From Mycobacterium kansasii ATCC 12478 (GTDB lineage: Bacteria; Actinomycetota; Actinomycetes; Mycobacteriales; Mycobacteriaceae), in contig NC_022663.1 of the NCBI RefSeq assembly GCF_000157895.3, forward strand, positions 1,054,001-1,118,000: a DNA stretch of 64,000 nt, given 5' to 3'. The position numbers and the translations under genes were made by a program. How positions within the stretch are numbered: position 1 is the first letter of the stretch; every line of letters starts with the position of its first letter. The notes under the pieces are model-generated. The model was not told the origin of the DNA. It was given only the letters and a program-made list of their open reading frames with translations, and did not search any database. This document shows positions 8,808 to 17,550 of the stretch, piece by piece.

Positions 8808-9596
8808 GTGATCGGAAAACCATTGTCCCGACCGGGTTTCGTGATCGTCGTCGTCGTTGTAGCGTCCGTTGCCATGTGGGGCACGGTGCTCGTGTTGGGG
8901 CTCGTCGCGACGGCCGACCCGGTGCGGATCGGGATCAGCGTTCTCCTGTCGTCGCAACCTCGTGCCGTCGGCCAGCTCGTTGCATTTTGGCTCGGCGGCA
9001 TTTTCACCAGCGTTGCTCTGGCTACGGGTGTGCTCTTCGGACTACGAGGATTCGCGCTCGACGTCATGCACCGGGTGGAAGTTGCCACCGCCAGTTCCAC
9101 CGCCGGACACATTCAGATCGCCATGGGTGTCACGGCGCTGCTCATCGCCGCCCTGGCGATCCGCCTCTCCCCAGGCCAGCGGATACGGCTGGGGATGACA
9201 GGCGCCAATCCATCACAGTTGCAGGTCCGGACGTCCATGACGATCTCGAGGTTGTCGACGCGCGCCCAGTTCGCGCTGCAGGCCCGGCCGCTGCGGGTGG
9301 CGTTCGTCCTCGGAGTCGGGATGTTGGCGGATCTCCGGTTTCTGGTGGCGCTCACTGCGATTTTGGCCTCGGGAGCTGCGGTGGCCACCCAGGTCACCGC
9401 GGCGGGGGTGTACACCCTTGTGGCGCTGACGTTCGTCGAGCTCCCGCTCGCCAGCCAGCTGGCAGCGCCGGCTAAGACCGGCCAGATCATGTCGGTGCTG
9501 CAGCGCTGGGTCAAGGCTCGGCGGCACCAGATCTTCGCTGTCGTCATTGCCCTGCTGGGGGCATTCCTGATGACCAGGGGGATGGGCCGCGTATAA
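8808..9596 (+). CDS. GAP/Sap-type polytopic membrane protein
   Basis: This 262-residue integral membrane protein probably has six transmembrane segments, at about residues 11-35, 55-80, 98-118, 158-180, 185-210 and 235-255. The architecture and the central polar linker resemble the mycobacterial GAP (Sap/LysE-like) family, linked to export or addressing of glycolipids such as sulfolipid and glycopeptidolipid. The start is a GTG at 8808 (VIGKPLSRPGF). It stands alone between plcA and PPE38, with no lipid-synthesis gene adjacent, so the substrate is unknown. Membrane topology is visible in the sequence, while the family assignment is by general resemblance. Confidence 0.6.
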   Translation: MIGKPLSRPGFVIVVVVVASVAMWGTVLVLGLVATADPVRIGISVLLSSQPRAVGQLVAFWLGGIFTSVALATGVLFGLRGFALDVMHRVEVATASSTAGHIQIAMGVTALLIAALAIRLSPGQRIRLGMTGANPSQLQVRTSMTISRLSTRAQFALQARPLRVAFVLGVGMLADLRFLVALTAILASGAAVATQVTAAGVYTLVALTFVELPLASQLAAPAKTGQIMSVLQRWVKARRHQIFAVVIALLGAFLMTRGMGRV

Positions 9597-9683
9597 GCGC
9601 CCGCCCTGATGGCGGCTGCCGCCTTACCTCGTCACACATCGTGTCCGGCGCACAGACCGCGAATCGCTTCGGCTGACATGGTG

Positions 9684-9725
9684 AGGGCGCGGGTAACACT
9701 GGTTGGTTGGTGTTATCCGCGCCCT
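9684..9725 (-). terminator. Long hairpin downstream of PPE38 copy 1 and esx fragment
   Basis: AGGGCGCGGGTAACAC pairs with GTGTTATCCGCGCCCT (one mismatch) across a 10-base loop. It lies 34 bases after the stop codon of the esx fragment. The strong GC stem fits an intrinsic-type terminator, although no T-run follows on the minus strand. Confidence 0.6.
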
Positions 9726-9759
9726 GTAGAGCTGGCCGGTGAGGCCGGCTCGGTGTTGG

Positions 9760-9886
9760 TCAGGCCCAGCTGGAGCCGACGGCGGAGGCGGTTTGGCCGT
9801 GGGCGTTGGTTTGTTCGTAGATCACCTGCATGTTGCGGCCCGCCGCGGTGATGAACTCCTGGCAGGCCTCGCCGCGGAAGTCCCGG
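9760..9886 (-). pseudogene. Truncated esx (EsxN-family) 3' fragment, copy 1
   Basis: Directly after the PPE38 stop codon the minus strand reads ...ACQEFITAAGRNMQVIYEQ followed by TNAHGQTASAVGSSWA and a stop. This matches the second half of EsxO/EsxN-type proteins. The first half, including the WXG turn, is missing, and about 13 residues between AHGQ and SAVGSSWA are deleted. There is no start codon or ribosome-binding site of its own. It is best read as an esx remnant fused by recombination to the 3' end of the PPE38 unit. Confidence 0.75.
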
Positions 9887-9888
9887 CC

Positions 9889-11073
9889 TTATCCGATCCC
9901 GGTACGCGGGATCACACTCGGGCGCGCCTGCACCACATGCGGGTTAGCACCGCCGCGGCCCATCATCCCGCCGGGCATCCCCGCCCCCGCACCACCGGCA
10001 CCCATCGGCATCGGCATCATCGGCATCCCACCACCGGTCCCGGCTGCCTGCGCCAGCTCCGCTGCATTGGGCAAACCACCCAACCCCGCCATCGCCGCAC
10101 TCGACAACCCCTTGGGCATCGACCCCTCCCACGTCGGCGGCACCGACATCGCCCCCACCAACCGCGCCTTACCCAACTCCGCACCAATACCCGCACCCAC
10201 CCCCGCGCCACCGCCGAGGCCCTTCATCGGATTGACATCACCGACAAACTTCGGCGCATCAGCCAACCCCTCCCACGCCGTCGCCCCCGCCAACCCCGCG
10301 GTACCCGCATTGGCCGTGCCGCCCAACTGCATCAGCGGCCCGAGCATCATGCTGGCCGGCTGCGCCGCAACCTGCGCCACCTGCATCACCGACGACACCG
10401 GCACCGCCGAGGCCAACGACTGCACCCCGCTCACCACCCCCGGAACCCCCGCCAGTGCACCCTGCAACGCCGGCGACACCGCCCCCGTCGCCGCCGTCGC
10501 CGCCGTGCTCACCTGGGCCGCGACCTGCCCAGCCAACCCCGCCAAATCCAACGGCGGCACACCAAACGGCATCAACTCCGCAGCCGCCGCCCCCGCCCCC
10601 GCGTCATAGCCCACCATCGCCCCCACATCCTGAGCCCACATCTCCACATAATCGAACTCAGTAGCCGCAATCGCCGGCGTGTTCTGACCCAAGAAATTGG
10701 TCGCCACCAACGCCCCCAACAACACCCGATTCGCCGCCACCGCCGCCGGATGCACCGTCGCCGCCACCGCCGACTCAAACGCCGTCGCCGCCGCCACCGC
10801 CGAGGCCGCCGCCGTCTCCGCCTGCACCGCCGCCGCGCTCAACCACCCCACATACGGCGCCGCCGCCGCCGCCATCGACACCGACGCCGGACCCGCCCAC
10901 GGCCCACCCGTCAACCCCGCAATCACCGCATCAAACGACGACGCCGACCCCGCCAACTCCGCAGCCAGACCCGCCCACGCCGACGCCGCCGCAAACAACG
11001 GCCCCGCCCCAGCACCAGCAAAGATCCGCGCCGAATTGATCTCCGGCGGCAACCACGCAAACTCAGGAACCAT
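9889..11073 (-). CDS. PPE38: PPE38-like protein, copy 1
   Basis: This 394-residue PPE protein starts MVPEFAWLPPEINSARIFAG. An upstream ATG exists, but the PPE domain normally begins near WLPPE, and M. tuberculosis PPE38 has 391 residues. The conserved PPE domain occupies residues 1-170, including NTPAIAATEFDYVEMWAQDVGAM split over a helix pair. The C-terminal half contains SVPPTWEGS (the PPE-SVP motif) and a Met/Gly-rich tail ending NPHVVQARPSVIPRTGIG. In M. tuberculosis PPE38 is needed for ESX-5 export of PE_PGRS and PPE-MPTR proteins. The PPE-MPTR genes just downstream fit that link, but the role here is by homology. Confidence 0.88.
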   Translation of the reverse strand: MVPEFAWLPPEINSARIFAGAGAGPLFAAASAWAGLAAELAGSASSFDAVIAGLTGGPWAGPASVSMAAAAAPYVGWLSAAAVQAETAAASAVAAATAFESAVAATVHPAAVAANRVLLGALVATNFLGQNTPAIAATEFDYVEMWAQDVGAMVGYDAGAGAAAAELMPFGVPPLDLAGLAGQVAAQVSTAATAATGAVSPALQGALAGVPGVVSGVQSLASAVPVSSVMQVAQVAAQPASMMLGPLMQLGGTANAGTAGLAGATAWEGLADAPKFVGDVNPMKGLGGGAGVGAGIGAELGKARLVGAMSVPPTWEGSMPKGLSSAAMAGLGGLPNAAELAQAAGTGGGMPMMPMPMGAGGAGAGMPGGMMGRGGANPHVVQARPSVIPRTGIG

Positions 11074-11288
11074 TCCAACCCCAAACCAACCAGCCGTCAC
11101 CAACGGCACCGACAACCAACCGAACCCGAACACTCACCAACCCATCGGCGGATCGTAAGCCAACCCACAGCGAAAAACTCCAGATTCGCCAAACGCTGAA
11201 ACCGCAGGGGCATTCGGTGATCTCCGCGAGTTACGTGCCACCGAAGCGTGGGTAGCGGCCAGGCGGCTCACATGATGCTGACATGGTG

Positions 11289-11330
11289 AGGGCGCGGGTA
11301 ACACTGGTTGGTTGGTGTTACCCGCGCCCC
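11289..11330 (-). terminator. Long hairpin downstream of PPE38 copy 2 and esx fragment
   Basis: The stem gggcgcgggtaacac pairs perfectly over 15 bases with gtgttacccgcgccc across a short loop. This is the counterpart of the copy 1 hairpin, with a compensating T-to-C difference that restores pairing. It lies 34 bases downstream of the esx fragment stop. Confidence 0.6.
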
Positions 11331-11364
11331 GTAGAGCTGGCTGGTGAGGCCGGCTCGGTGTTGG

Positions 11365-11491
11365 TCAGGCCCAGCTGGAGCCGACGGCGGAGGCGGTTTG
11401 GCCGTGGGCATTGGTTTGTTCGTAGATCACCTGCATGTTGCGGCCTACCGCGGTGATGAACTCCTGGCAGGCCTCGCCGCGGAAGTCCCGG
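11365..11491 (-). pseudogene. Truncated esx (EsxN-family) 3' fragment, copy 2
   Basis: This is the same remnant as after copy 1. The minus strand reads EACQEFITAVGRNMQVIYEQ, then TNAHGQTASAVGSSWA and a stop. One codon differs from copy 1 (A to V). The WXG half and an internal segment are absent, so no functional WXG100 hairpin can form. Confidence 0.75.
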
Positions 11492-11493
11492 CT

Positions 11494-12669
11494 CTACCCG
11501 ACACCGGTACGCGGGATCACACTCGGGCGCGCCTGCACCACATGCGGATTAGCACCGCCGCGGCCCATCATCCCGCCGGGCATCCCCGCCCCGGCACCAC
11601 CCATCCCCATCGGCATCGGCATCATCCCCATCCCACCACCGGTCCCGGCTGCCTGCGCCAGCTCCGCTGCATTGGGCAAACCACCCAACCCCGCCATCGC
11701 CGCACTCGACAACCCCTTGGGCATCGACCCCTCCCACGTCGGCGGCACCGACATCGCCCCCACCAACCGCGCCTTACCCAACTCCGCGCCAATACCCGCA
11801 CCCACCCCCGCGCCACCGCCGAGGCCCTTCATCGGATTGACATCACCGACAAACTTCGGCGCATCAGCCAGACCCTCCCACGCCGCCGCCCCCGCCAACC
11901 CCGCGGTACCCGCATTGGCCGTGTTGGCCAACTGCATCAGCGGCCCGAGCATCATGCTGGCCGGCTGCGCCGCAACCTGCGCCACCTGCATCACCGACGA
12001 CAACGGCAGCGACGAGGCCAACGACTGCACCCCGCTCACCACCCCCGGAACCCCCGCCAGCGCACCCTGCAACGCCGGCGACACCGCCCCCGTCGCCGCC
12101 GCGCTCACCTGGGCCGCGACCTGCCCAGCCAACCCCGCCAAATCCAACGGCGGCACACCAAACGGCATCAACTCCGCAGCCGCCGCCCCCGCCCCCGCGT
12201 CATAGCCCACCATCGCCCCCACATCCTGAGCCCACATCTCCACATAATCGAACTCAGTAGCCGCAATCGCCGGCGTGTTCTGACCCAAGAAATTGGTCGC
12301 CACCAACGCCCCCAACAACACCCGATTCGCCGCCACCGCCGCCGGATGCACCGTCGCCGCCACCGCCGACTCAAACGCCGTCGCCGCCGTCACCGCCGAG
12401 GCCGCCGCCGTCTCCGCCTGCACCGCCGCCGCGCTCAACCACCCCACATACGGCGCCGCCGCCGCCGCCATCGACACCGACGCCGGACCCGCCCACGGCC
12501 CACCCGTCAACCCCGCAATCACCGCGTCAAACGACGACGCCGCCCCCGCCAACTCCGCAGCCAGACCCTCCCACGCCGACGCCGCCGCAAACAACGGCCC
12601 CGCCCCAGCACCAGCAAAGATCCGCGCCGAATTGATCTCCGGCGGCAACCACGCAAACTCAGGAACCAT
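11494..12669 (-). CDS. PPE38: PPE38-like protein, copy 2
   Basis: This 391-residue protein is nearly identical to copy 1, starts MVPEFAWLPPEINSARI and has the same length as M. tuberculosis PPE38. The PPE domain (residues 1-170), the SVPPTWEGS motif and the tail GANPHVVQARPSVIPRTGVG are all intact. M. tuberculosis also has a duplicated form (PPE38/PPE71 with esxX/esxY between). Here the copies are direct neighbours with only esx remnants between them. Two intact copies would buffer loss of the export function. Sequence homogeneity suggests gene conversion. Confidence 0.88.
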   Translation of the reverse strand: MVPEFAWLPPEINSARIFAGAGAGPLFAAASAWEGLAAELAGAASSFDAVIAGLTGGPWAGPASVSMAAAAAPYVGWLSAAAVQAETAAASAVTAATAFESAVAATVHPAAVAANRVLLGALVATNFLGQNTPAIAATEFDYVEMWAQDVGAMVGYDAGAGAAAAELMPFGVPPLDLAGLAGQVAAQVSAAATGAVSPALQGALAGVPGVVSGVQSLASSLPLSSVMQVAQVAAQPASMMLGPLMQLANTANAGTAGLAGAAAWEGLADAPKFVGDVNPMKGLGGGAGVGAGIGAELGKARLVGAMSVPPTWEGSMPKGLSSAAMAGLGGLPNAAELAQAAGTGGGMGMMPMPMGMGGAGAGMPGGMMGRGGANPHVVQARPSVIPRTGVG

Positions 12670-12786
12670 TCCAACCCCAAACCAACCAGCCGTCACCAAC
12701 GGCACCGACAACCAACCGAACCCGAACACTCACCAACCCATGGGCGGATCGTAAGCCAACTCACAGCGAAAAACTCCAGATTCGCC

Positions 12787-13191
12787 GAGTTATCCATAAA
12801 GATTGGATAAGGGCCGGTCCACCAGCGCGCCAGATCTCGGAACTATCTCGGCGAGGCCAGGCAGCCATGCCTGCGTAATGTCAATGACGTGGACAAACAA
12901 TGATCCGCTTGATTGGTTCGCCGAGTGATTTCCCTATCGCCACCACGACGGGAAGGCAATGACCGACCGTCGGCAGCCGAGGCCTGATCAGTTGATGCGC
13001 GCCGACGCCGGCCAACTGCGCGGCGCTGCCTAGAACCGCCTGGTCAGCCCGTGGCGACCGGCTGCTACGCCGGGTGTGTCGTCCGGCGGTTTGAGGTCCG
13101 CACGGTCAGCACCCGGCCATTGCCGCAGACCCCATACCCTTCCAATACCCATCGACAGGCTTACCATCGGAAAATTGGCGTTAGGGCGCCG
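12787..13191. other. Intergenic region without recognised gene
   Basis: About 400 bases separate the PPE38 copy 2 upstream region from the stop codon of the first PPE-MPTR gene. No convincing coding frame, RNA gene, long repeat or strong hairpin was seen. It marks the junction between two duplicated blocks. Confidence 0.5.
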
Positions 13192-15069
13192 CTAGAAAAG
13201 GTTCTTGAAGAAGCCCGAAAGCCCGTTGCCGAAGACCAACAGTCCCGAGCTTCCGGTCCCGGAGTTCAGGATGCCCGAGGTCGTGACACCCGCGATGGCG
13301 ATGCCCGCGTTCTGGACAGCCGCATTATAGAAACCCGCGTTCCCGTAGCCGGTGTCGAGCGCGCCAGAGTTGCCGCCGAAGATGCTCGTGGTACTGGTGT
13401 TGACGTAGCCCGAGTTGCCGAATCCCGAATTTTGAATACCCGAGTTGCCGCTACCATTTGGGTCGTTCTGACCGAAGCCCGAGTTACCGGTGCCGACATT
13501 GAAGAAGCCGGAGTTAGGACCGGGGTGGGCTATAGCGCTGAAGAACCCGGTGTTGAGTGCGCCACCGTTGAAGCCACCGGTGTTGGTGTTGCCCGCGTTG
13601 GCGAAACCGGTATTGACGTCGCCCGCGTTCCCGAACCCGGAGTTGATGTCGCCCGCGTTGAAAAAGCCGGTGTTGACGTTGCCCGAGTTACCGAAGCTGG
13701 TGTTCGAGTTGCCGGCATTGAAGCTGCCCGCGTTGAAGTTGCCGGAATCGAAGAAGCCGAAGTTGCCGGCCCCGGCATTTACGGCGCCGGTGTTTGTGCT
13801 ACCGCCGTTCCAGAACCCGGTGTTGACACTGCCCGCGTTCCCGAAGCCCGTGTTCCCCACGCCAGAATTACCGAAGCCTACGTTGACGGTACCCGAGTTG
13901 AAGAAGCCCACGTTACCGCTGCCTGAGTTGAACAAACCGATATTGTTGCTGCCGGTGTTCAACGCGCCGAAGCCAATTTGACCGTTGCCGGTGAGCCCGA
14001 TGCCGATATTGTTATTCCCAGTGTTGCCGAAGCCGAAATTGCCATTCCCGGTGTTACCGAAGCCGACGTTGCTACTCCCGGAATTTCCGCTGCCGAAATT
14101 GAAGTTACCACCATTACCGTTGCCGAAATTCGTGTCGCCGATATTGCCGCTGCCCACGTTGGTGTTGCCGATATTTCCACCACCCAGATTGGTGCTACCG
14201 ATATTGCCGCTGCCCAGGTTCTGGCTGCCGAAGTTTCCGCTACCGACGTTGAAGTTGCCGACGTTGCCGCTGCCCAGGTTGATGTCGCCCCGGTTTCCGC
14301 CACCGATGTTGGTGCTGCCGATATTGCCGCTGCCCAAGTTGAACGAGCCGACGTTGCCGCTTCCGATGTTCGTGTCACCGATGTTGCCGCTACCCAGGTT
14401 GAGCGAGCCGATGTTGCCGAAACCGAAGTTGATGCCCTGAAGAGGCGCCGGCACGACGCTGGCCGCCTGCGCCGACGGTGCGCCGGCCGCCGCGCCGGTC
14501 CCCGACACGCCACCGACCAGACCCGACAACCCGGGCAACCCCGCCACCGAACCCGACCACGACGCCAACTGAGCAGCCGCCGCCGAAACCCCACCGTGAT
14601 AACCCACCATGGCCGCCACATCGGCCGCCCACATCTCCTCATACACACCCTCGGCAGCCGCAATCGCCGGCGCATTCTGACCAAACAGATTCGACATCAC
14701 CAACTGCACAAACACATTGCGATTAGCCGCCACCGCCAACGGATGAACCACCGCCGCCCGCGCCGCCTCAAACGCCCCCACCACCGCCTGCGCCTGCGCA
14801 GCCGCACCCGCAGCCCGCGCCGCCGCCGCACTCAACCACCCCGAATACGGAGCCGCCACCGCCGCCATCGCCGCCGCCGCCGGACCCTGCCACGCCGAAC
14901 CCGGCCCCCCCGCCAAACCCGAAGTCACCGACCCAAACGCCGCCGCCGCCGACCCCAACTCATCAGCCAACCCAGCCCACGCCGCCGCCGCCGCCAACAT
15001 CGGCCCCGAACCCGCACCAGAAAACATCCGAAACGAATTAATCTCCGGCGGCAACACCGAAAAATTCAT
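13192..15069 (-). CDS. PPE-MPTR protein 1
   Basis: This 625-residue protein begins MNFSVLPPEINSFRMFSGAG. A PPE domain covers residues 1-180. From about residue 210 the major polymorphic tandem repeat follows (NxGxGNxG pentapeptides such as GNIGSTNIG and NVGSGNFG). It becomes SFNAGNSN-like later and ends GNGLSGFFKNLF. Proteins of this class are exported through ESX-5 to the surface or medium. The position between PPE38 and glyS matches the PPE39/PPE40 region of M. tuberculosis, but repeat-rich genes cannot be paired with confidence. Its first 195 codons and upstream DNA are shared with the next PPE-MPTR gene. Confidence 0.88.
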   Translation of the reverse strand: MNFSVLPPEINSFRMFSGAGSGPMLAAAAAWAGLADELGSAAAAFGSVTSGLAGGPGSAWQGPAAAAMAAVAAPYSGWLSAAAARAAGAAAQAQAVVGAFEAARAAVVHPLAVAANRNVFVQLVMSNLFGQNAPAIAAAEGVYEEMWAADVAAMVGYHGGVSAAAAQLASWSGSVAGLPGLSGLVGGVSGTGAAAGAPSAQAASVVPAPLQGINFGFGNIGSLNLGSGNIGDTNIGSGNVGSFNLGSGNIGSTNIGGGNRGDINLGSGNVGNFNVGSGNFGSQNLGSGNIGSTNLGGGNIGNTNVGSGNIGDTNFGNGNGGNFNFGSGNSGSSNVGFGNTGNGNFGFGNTGNNNIGIGLTGNGQIGFGALNTGSNNIGLFNSGSGNVGFFNSGTVNVGFGNSGVGNTGFGNAGSVNTGFWNGGSTNTGAVNAGAGNFGFFDSGNFNAGSFNAGNSNTSFGNSGNVNTGFFNAGDINSGFGNAGDVNTGFANAGNTNTGGFNGGALNTGFFSAIAHPGPNSGFFNVGTGNSGFGQNDPNGSGNSGIQNSGFGNSGYVNTSTTSIFGGNSGALDTGYGNAGFYNAAVQNAGIAIAGVTTSGILNSGTGSSGLLVFGNGLSGFFKNLF

Positions 15070-15261
15070 GAACCCGCCCCTCCTTCAACGGAATATTCTC
15101 AACACCACCCGCAGGCGTTACCGCAACCACCACCCCGGCACCGGCGCCAACAAAACACGCCGCACACCGGCAAACCGCTCCTGGCAGCGACCCTAGGCCA
15201 CACCCCCCACCAAACCCCCGCATTTACCCCCACCACCCACCCGTGTCGACCACCCAACCAC
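14469..15261. repeat. 793-bp direct repeat, copy 1
   Basis: This segment appears identical to 16642-17434 at a constant offset of 2173 bases. It covers the first roughly 200 codons of the PPE-MPTR gene and about 190 bases upstream. Similarity stops abruptly at both ends, after the PPE domain and in the intergenic region. Confidence 0.85.
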
Positions 15262-15349
15262 CGCTAGCCTCGGGCTTTCGCCGCGGGATGGGATGCCGCC
15301 GCCCATGCCCGCGGGACCAAAGCCGCTGGGGGCAGGCCAGATTCGGCCG

Positions 15350-17242
15350 CTACCGGAAGAACCCGGAAATCCCTGAACCTGAATTGAAGCCACCGGAGTT
15401 CTGATCGCCGGAATTAACGATGCCCGAGCTGTCGTCGCCGGAATTCGAGATGCCTGCAAGGGTATTACCCGAGTTTACAAATCCGGCATTGTTGGTGCCA
15501 ATATTGCTGAAACCAGAATTGAAGCCGGGGATCAGCGCGGGCCCGGCATTCGAGATTCCCGAATTACCGATGCCGGTGTTGAAGAAGCCAGAGTTGACGG
15601 TACCGTTGGGATCACTGTTCCCAAAGCCTGAGTTGCCGGCGCCTTGGTTATCGAATCCGGAATTCAAGACCGGCTGGTCCACCGCGCTCGCGAAGCCGGT
15701 GTTGAGGTTGCCGCCATTGAATCCGCCGGTGTTGGTGTTGCCGCCGTTGAAAAAGCCGGTGTTGACATTACCCGCGTTCCAGGCACCGGTGTTCGAGTCA
15801 CCCGCGTTCATAAAACCGGTATTTCCCGCACCAGAATTTCCGAAGCCGGTGTTATGGGTGCCCACGTTGAAGCTGCCAAAGTTTCCGTTTCCCGCGTCGA
15901 AAATACCGAAGTTAGCGCTACCGGCACTGCCGAAGCCGGTATTTGAACTACCCGCGTTCCAGAAACCGGTATTGAAGTCGCCAGCGTTACCGAAACCGGT
16001 ATTCCCGTTGCCAGAGTTTATCCAGCCGATGTTATTGTTACCTGAGTTGAAAAAGCCGATGTTGTTGTTGCCCGAGTTGAACAAACCGATATTGTTGCTG
16101 CCGGAGTTCAAGGCGCCGAAGCCAATTTGTCCGTTGCCGGTGAGCCCGAAACCGATGTTGTCGTTACCCTTGTTGCCGAACCCGATATTGCCGGTACCGA
16201 GGTTTCCGAATCCGATGTTGCCGCCACCGAGATTCCCGCTGCCGAGGTTGAAGTCGCCGGTGTTTCCGCTGCCCAGGGACACGTCGGCCAGGTTTCCGCT
16301 GCCGATGTTGATGGTGCCGAAGTTTCCGCTGCCCAGGTTGAGGCTGCCGATGTTGCCGCTGCCCAGGTTGCCGCTGCCGAAGTTTCCGCTGCCGAAGTTG
16401 AAGTCCCCGATGTTGCCGCTGCCGCTATTGGCGGTCCCGGTATTGCCACCGCCCCAGTTCTGGCTGCCGTAATTCCCGCTGCCGAGGTTGGTGTCGCCGA
16501 TATTGCCGCTGCCGAGGTTGATCCCACCGATGTTGCCGCTGCCCAGGTTGAACGAACCGATGTTGCCGAAGCCCAGGTTGAAGACGAAGTCGTCAAGCCA
16601 TTGCGAAACCGCCGCCGGGCCGGCGGTCGCCTGTGCGGCGAGCGCCGACGGTGCGCCGGCCGCCGCGCCGGTCCCCGACACGCCACCGACCAGACCCGAC
16701 AACCCGGGCAACCCCGCCACCGAACCCGACCACGACGCCAACTGAGCAGCCGCCGCCGAAACCCCACCGTGATAACCCACCATGGCCGCCACATCGGCCG
16801 CCCACATCTCCTCATACACACCCTCGGCAGCCGCAATCGCCGGCGCATTCTGACCAAACAGATTCGACATCACCAACTGCACAAACACATTGCGATTAGC
16901 CGCCACCGCCAACGGATGAACCACCGCCGCCCGCGCCGCCTCAAACGCCCCCACCACCGCCTGCGCCTGCGCAGCCGCACCCGCAGCCCGCGCCGCCGCC
17001 GCACTCAACCACCCCGAATACGGAGCCGCCACCGCCGCCATCGCCGCCGCCGCCGGACCCTGCCACGCCGAACCCGGCCCCCCCGCCAAACCCGAAGTCA
17101 CCGACCCAAACGCCGCCGCCGCCGACCCCAACTCATCAGCCAACCCAGCCCACGCCGCCGCCGCCGCCAACATCGGCCCCGAACCCGCACCAGAAAACAT
17201 CCGAAACGAATTAATCTCCGGCGGCAACACCGAAAAATTCAT
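15350..17242 (-). CDS. PPE-MPTR protein 2
   Basis: This 630-residue protein has the same first 195 residues as its neighbour (MNFSVLPPEINSFRMF through GTGAAAGAPSA). It is followed by its own MPTR region from about residue 215, starting FGNIGSFNLGSGNIGGINL, and the terminus SGISGFFR. The PPE domain probably pairs with a PE partner encoded elsewhere, and ESX-5 export is expected for the class. It lies upstream of PPE-MPTR 1 on the same strand, separated by 280 bases that include the duplicated promoter region, so the two genes could be expressed from identical promoters while displaying different repeat domains. Confidence 0.88.
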   Translation of the reverse strand: MNFSVLPPEINSFRMFSGAGSGPMLAAAAAWAGLADELGSAAAAFGSVTSGLAGGPGSAWQGPAAAAMAAVAAPYSGWLSAAAARAAGAAAQAQAVVGAFEAARAAVVHPLAVAANRNVFVQLVMSNLFGQNAPAIAAAEGVYEEMWAADVAAMVGYHGGVSAAAAQLASWSGSVAGLPGLSGLVGGVSGTGAAAGAPSALAAQATAGPAAVSQWLDDFVFNLGFGNIGSFNLGSGNIGGINLGSGNIGDTNLGSGNYGSQNWGGGNTGTANSGSGNIGDFNFGSGNFGSGNLGSGNIGSLNLGSGNFGTINIGSGNLADVSLGSGNTGDFNLGSGNLGGGNIGFGNLGTGNIGFGNKGNDNIGFGLTGNGQIGFGALNSGSNNIGLFNSGNNNIGFFNSGNNNIGWINSGNGNTGFGNAGDFNTGFWNAGSSNTGFGSAGSANFGIFDAGNGNFGSFNVGTHNTGFGNSGAGNTGFMNAGDSNTGAWNAGNVNTGFFNGGNTNTGGFNGGNLNTGFASAVDQPVLNSGFDNQGAGNSGFGNSDPNGTVNSGFFNTGIGNSGISNAGPALIPGFNSGFSNIGTNNAGFVNSGNTLAGISNSGDDSSGIVNSGDQNSGGFNSGSGISGFFR

Positions 17243-17434
17243 GAACCCGCCCCTCCTTCAACGGAATATTCTCAACACCACCCGCAGGCGTTACCGCAAC
17301 CACCACCCCGGCACCGGCGCCAACAAAACACGCCGCACACCGGCAAACCGCTCCTGGCAGCGACCCTAGGCCACACCCCCCACCAAACCCCCGCATTTAC
17401 CCCCACCACCCACCCGTGTCGACCACCCAACCAC
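16642..17434. repeat. 793-bp direct repeat, copy 2
   Basis: This is the second copy of 14469-15261, including the 5' region of PPE-MPTR 2 and its upstream flank. The remaining gap to glyS (17435-17550) is unique and shows no recognised feature. Confidence 0.85.
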
Positions 17435-17550
17435 GACAAAAACAGGGGCGGCGGTGCGGGATGCGAACCGTATCTTCGTCGCTCGTGTGAAGCCGCGCCG
17501 GGCCCCGTTGCCCCGCAGCAAACGGTCGGCGCGGTGAAATCCGGGTGCTG

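Larger units (their letters stand above)
9672..11190. repeat. 1.5-kb direct repeat, copy 1 (hairpin + esx fragment + PPE38)
   Basis: This segment is repeated at 11278-12786 with very high identity. Both copies start at ctgacatggtgagggcgcgg and end at cagcgaaaaactccagattcgcc. The unit contains a hairpin, an esx 3' fragment, a whole PPE38-like gene and its upstream region. The 87-base spacer between copies is unrelated. It is a recent tandem duplication or a gene-conversion pair. Confidence 0.85.
11278..12786. repeat. 1.5-kb direct repeat, copy 2
   Basis: This is the second copy of the unit at 9672-11190. Differences are few: short changes in the Met/Gly-rich tail codons, a 9-base deletion in an alanine tract, and isolated substitutions. 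The upstream flank of PPE38 is almost unchanged. Confidence 0.85.

Noticed and set aside
9739..12810. Very long Arg/His/Pro-rich open frames on the plus strand opposite the PPE38 genes
   Set aside because: They are the antisense reading of GC-rich PPE codons, with extreme composition, no domain and no ribosome-binding site. Their repeats follow the PPE duplication.
13051..16472. Repetitive Val/Ala/Glu- or Pro/Leu-rich plus-strand frames in the PPE-MPTR region
   Set aside because: These are shadows of the MPTR repeats in other frames. Period and phase follow the minus-strand NxGxG repeat.
13192..17242. Possible CRISPR-like repeat-spacer pattern in the MPTR arrays
   Set aside because: The periodicity is that of 15-base codon repeats inside open PPE genes. 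There are no constant-length spacers and no cas genes.
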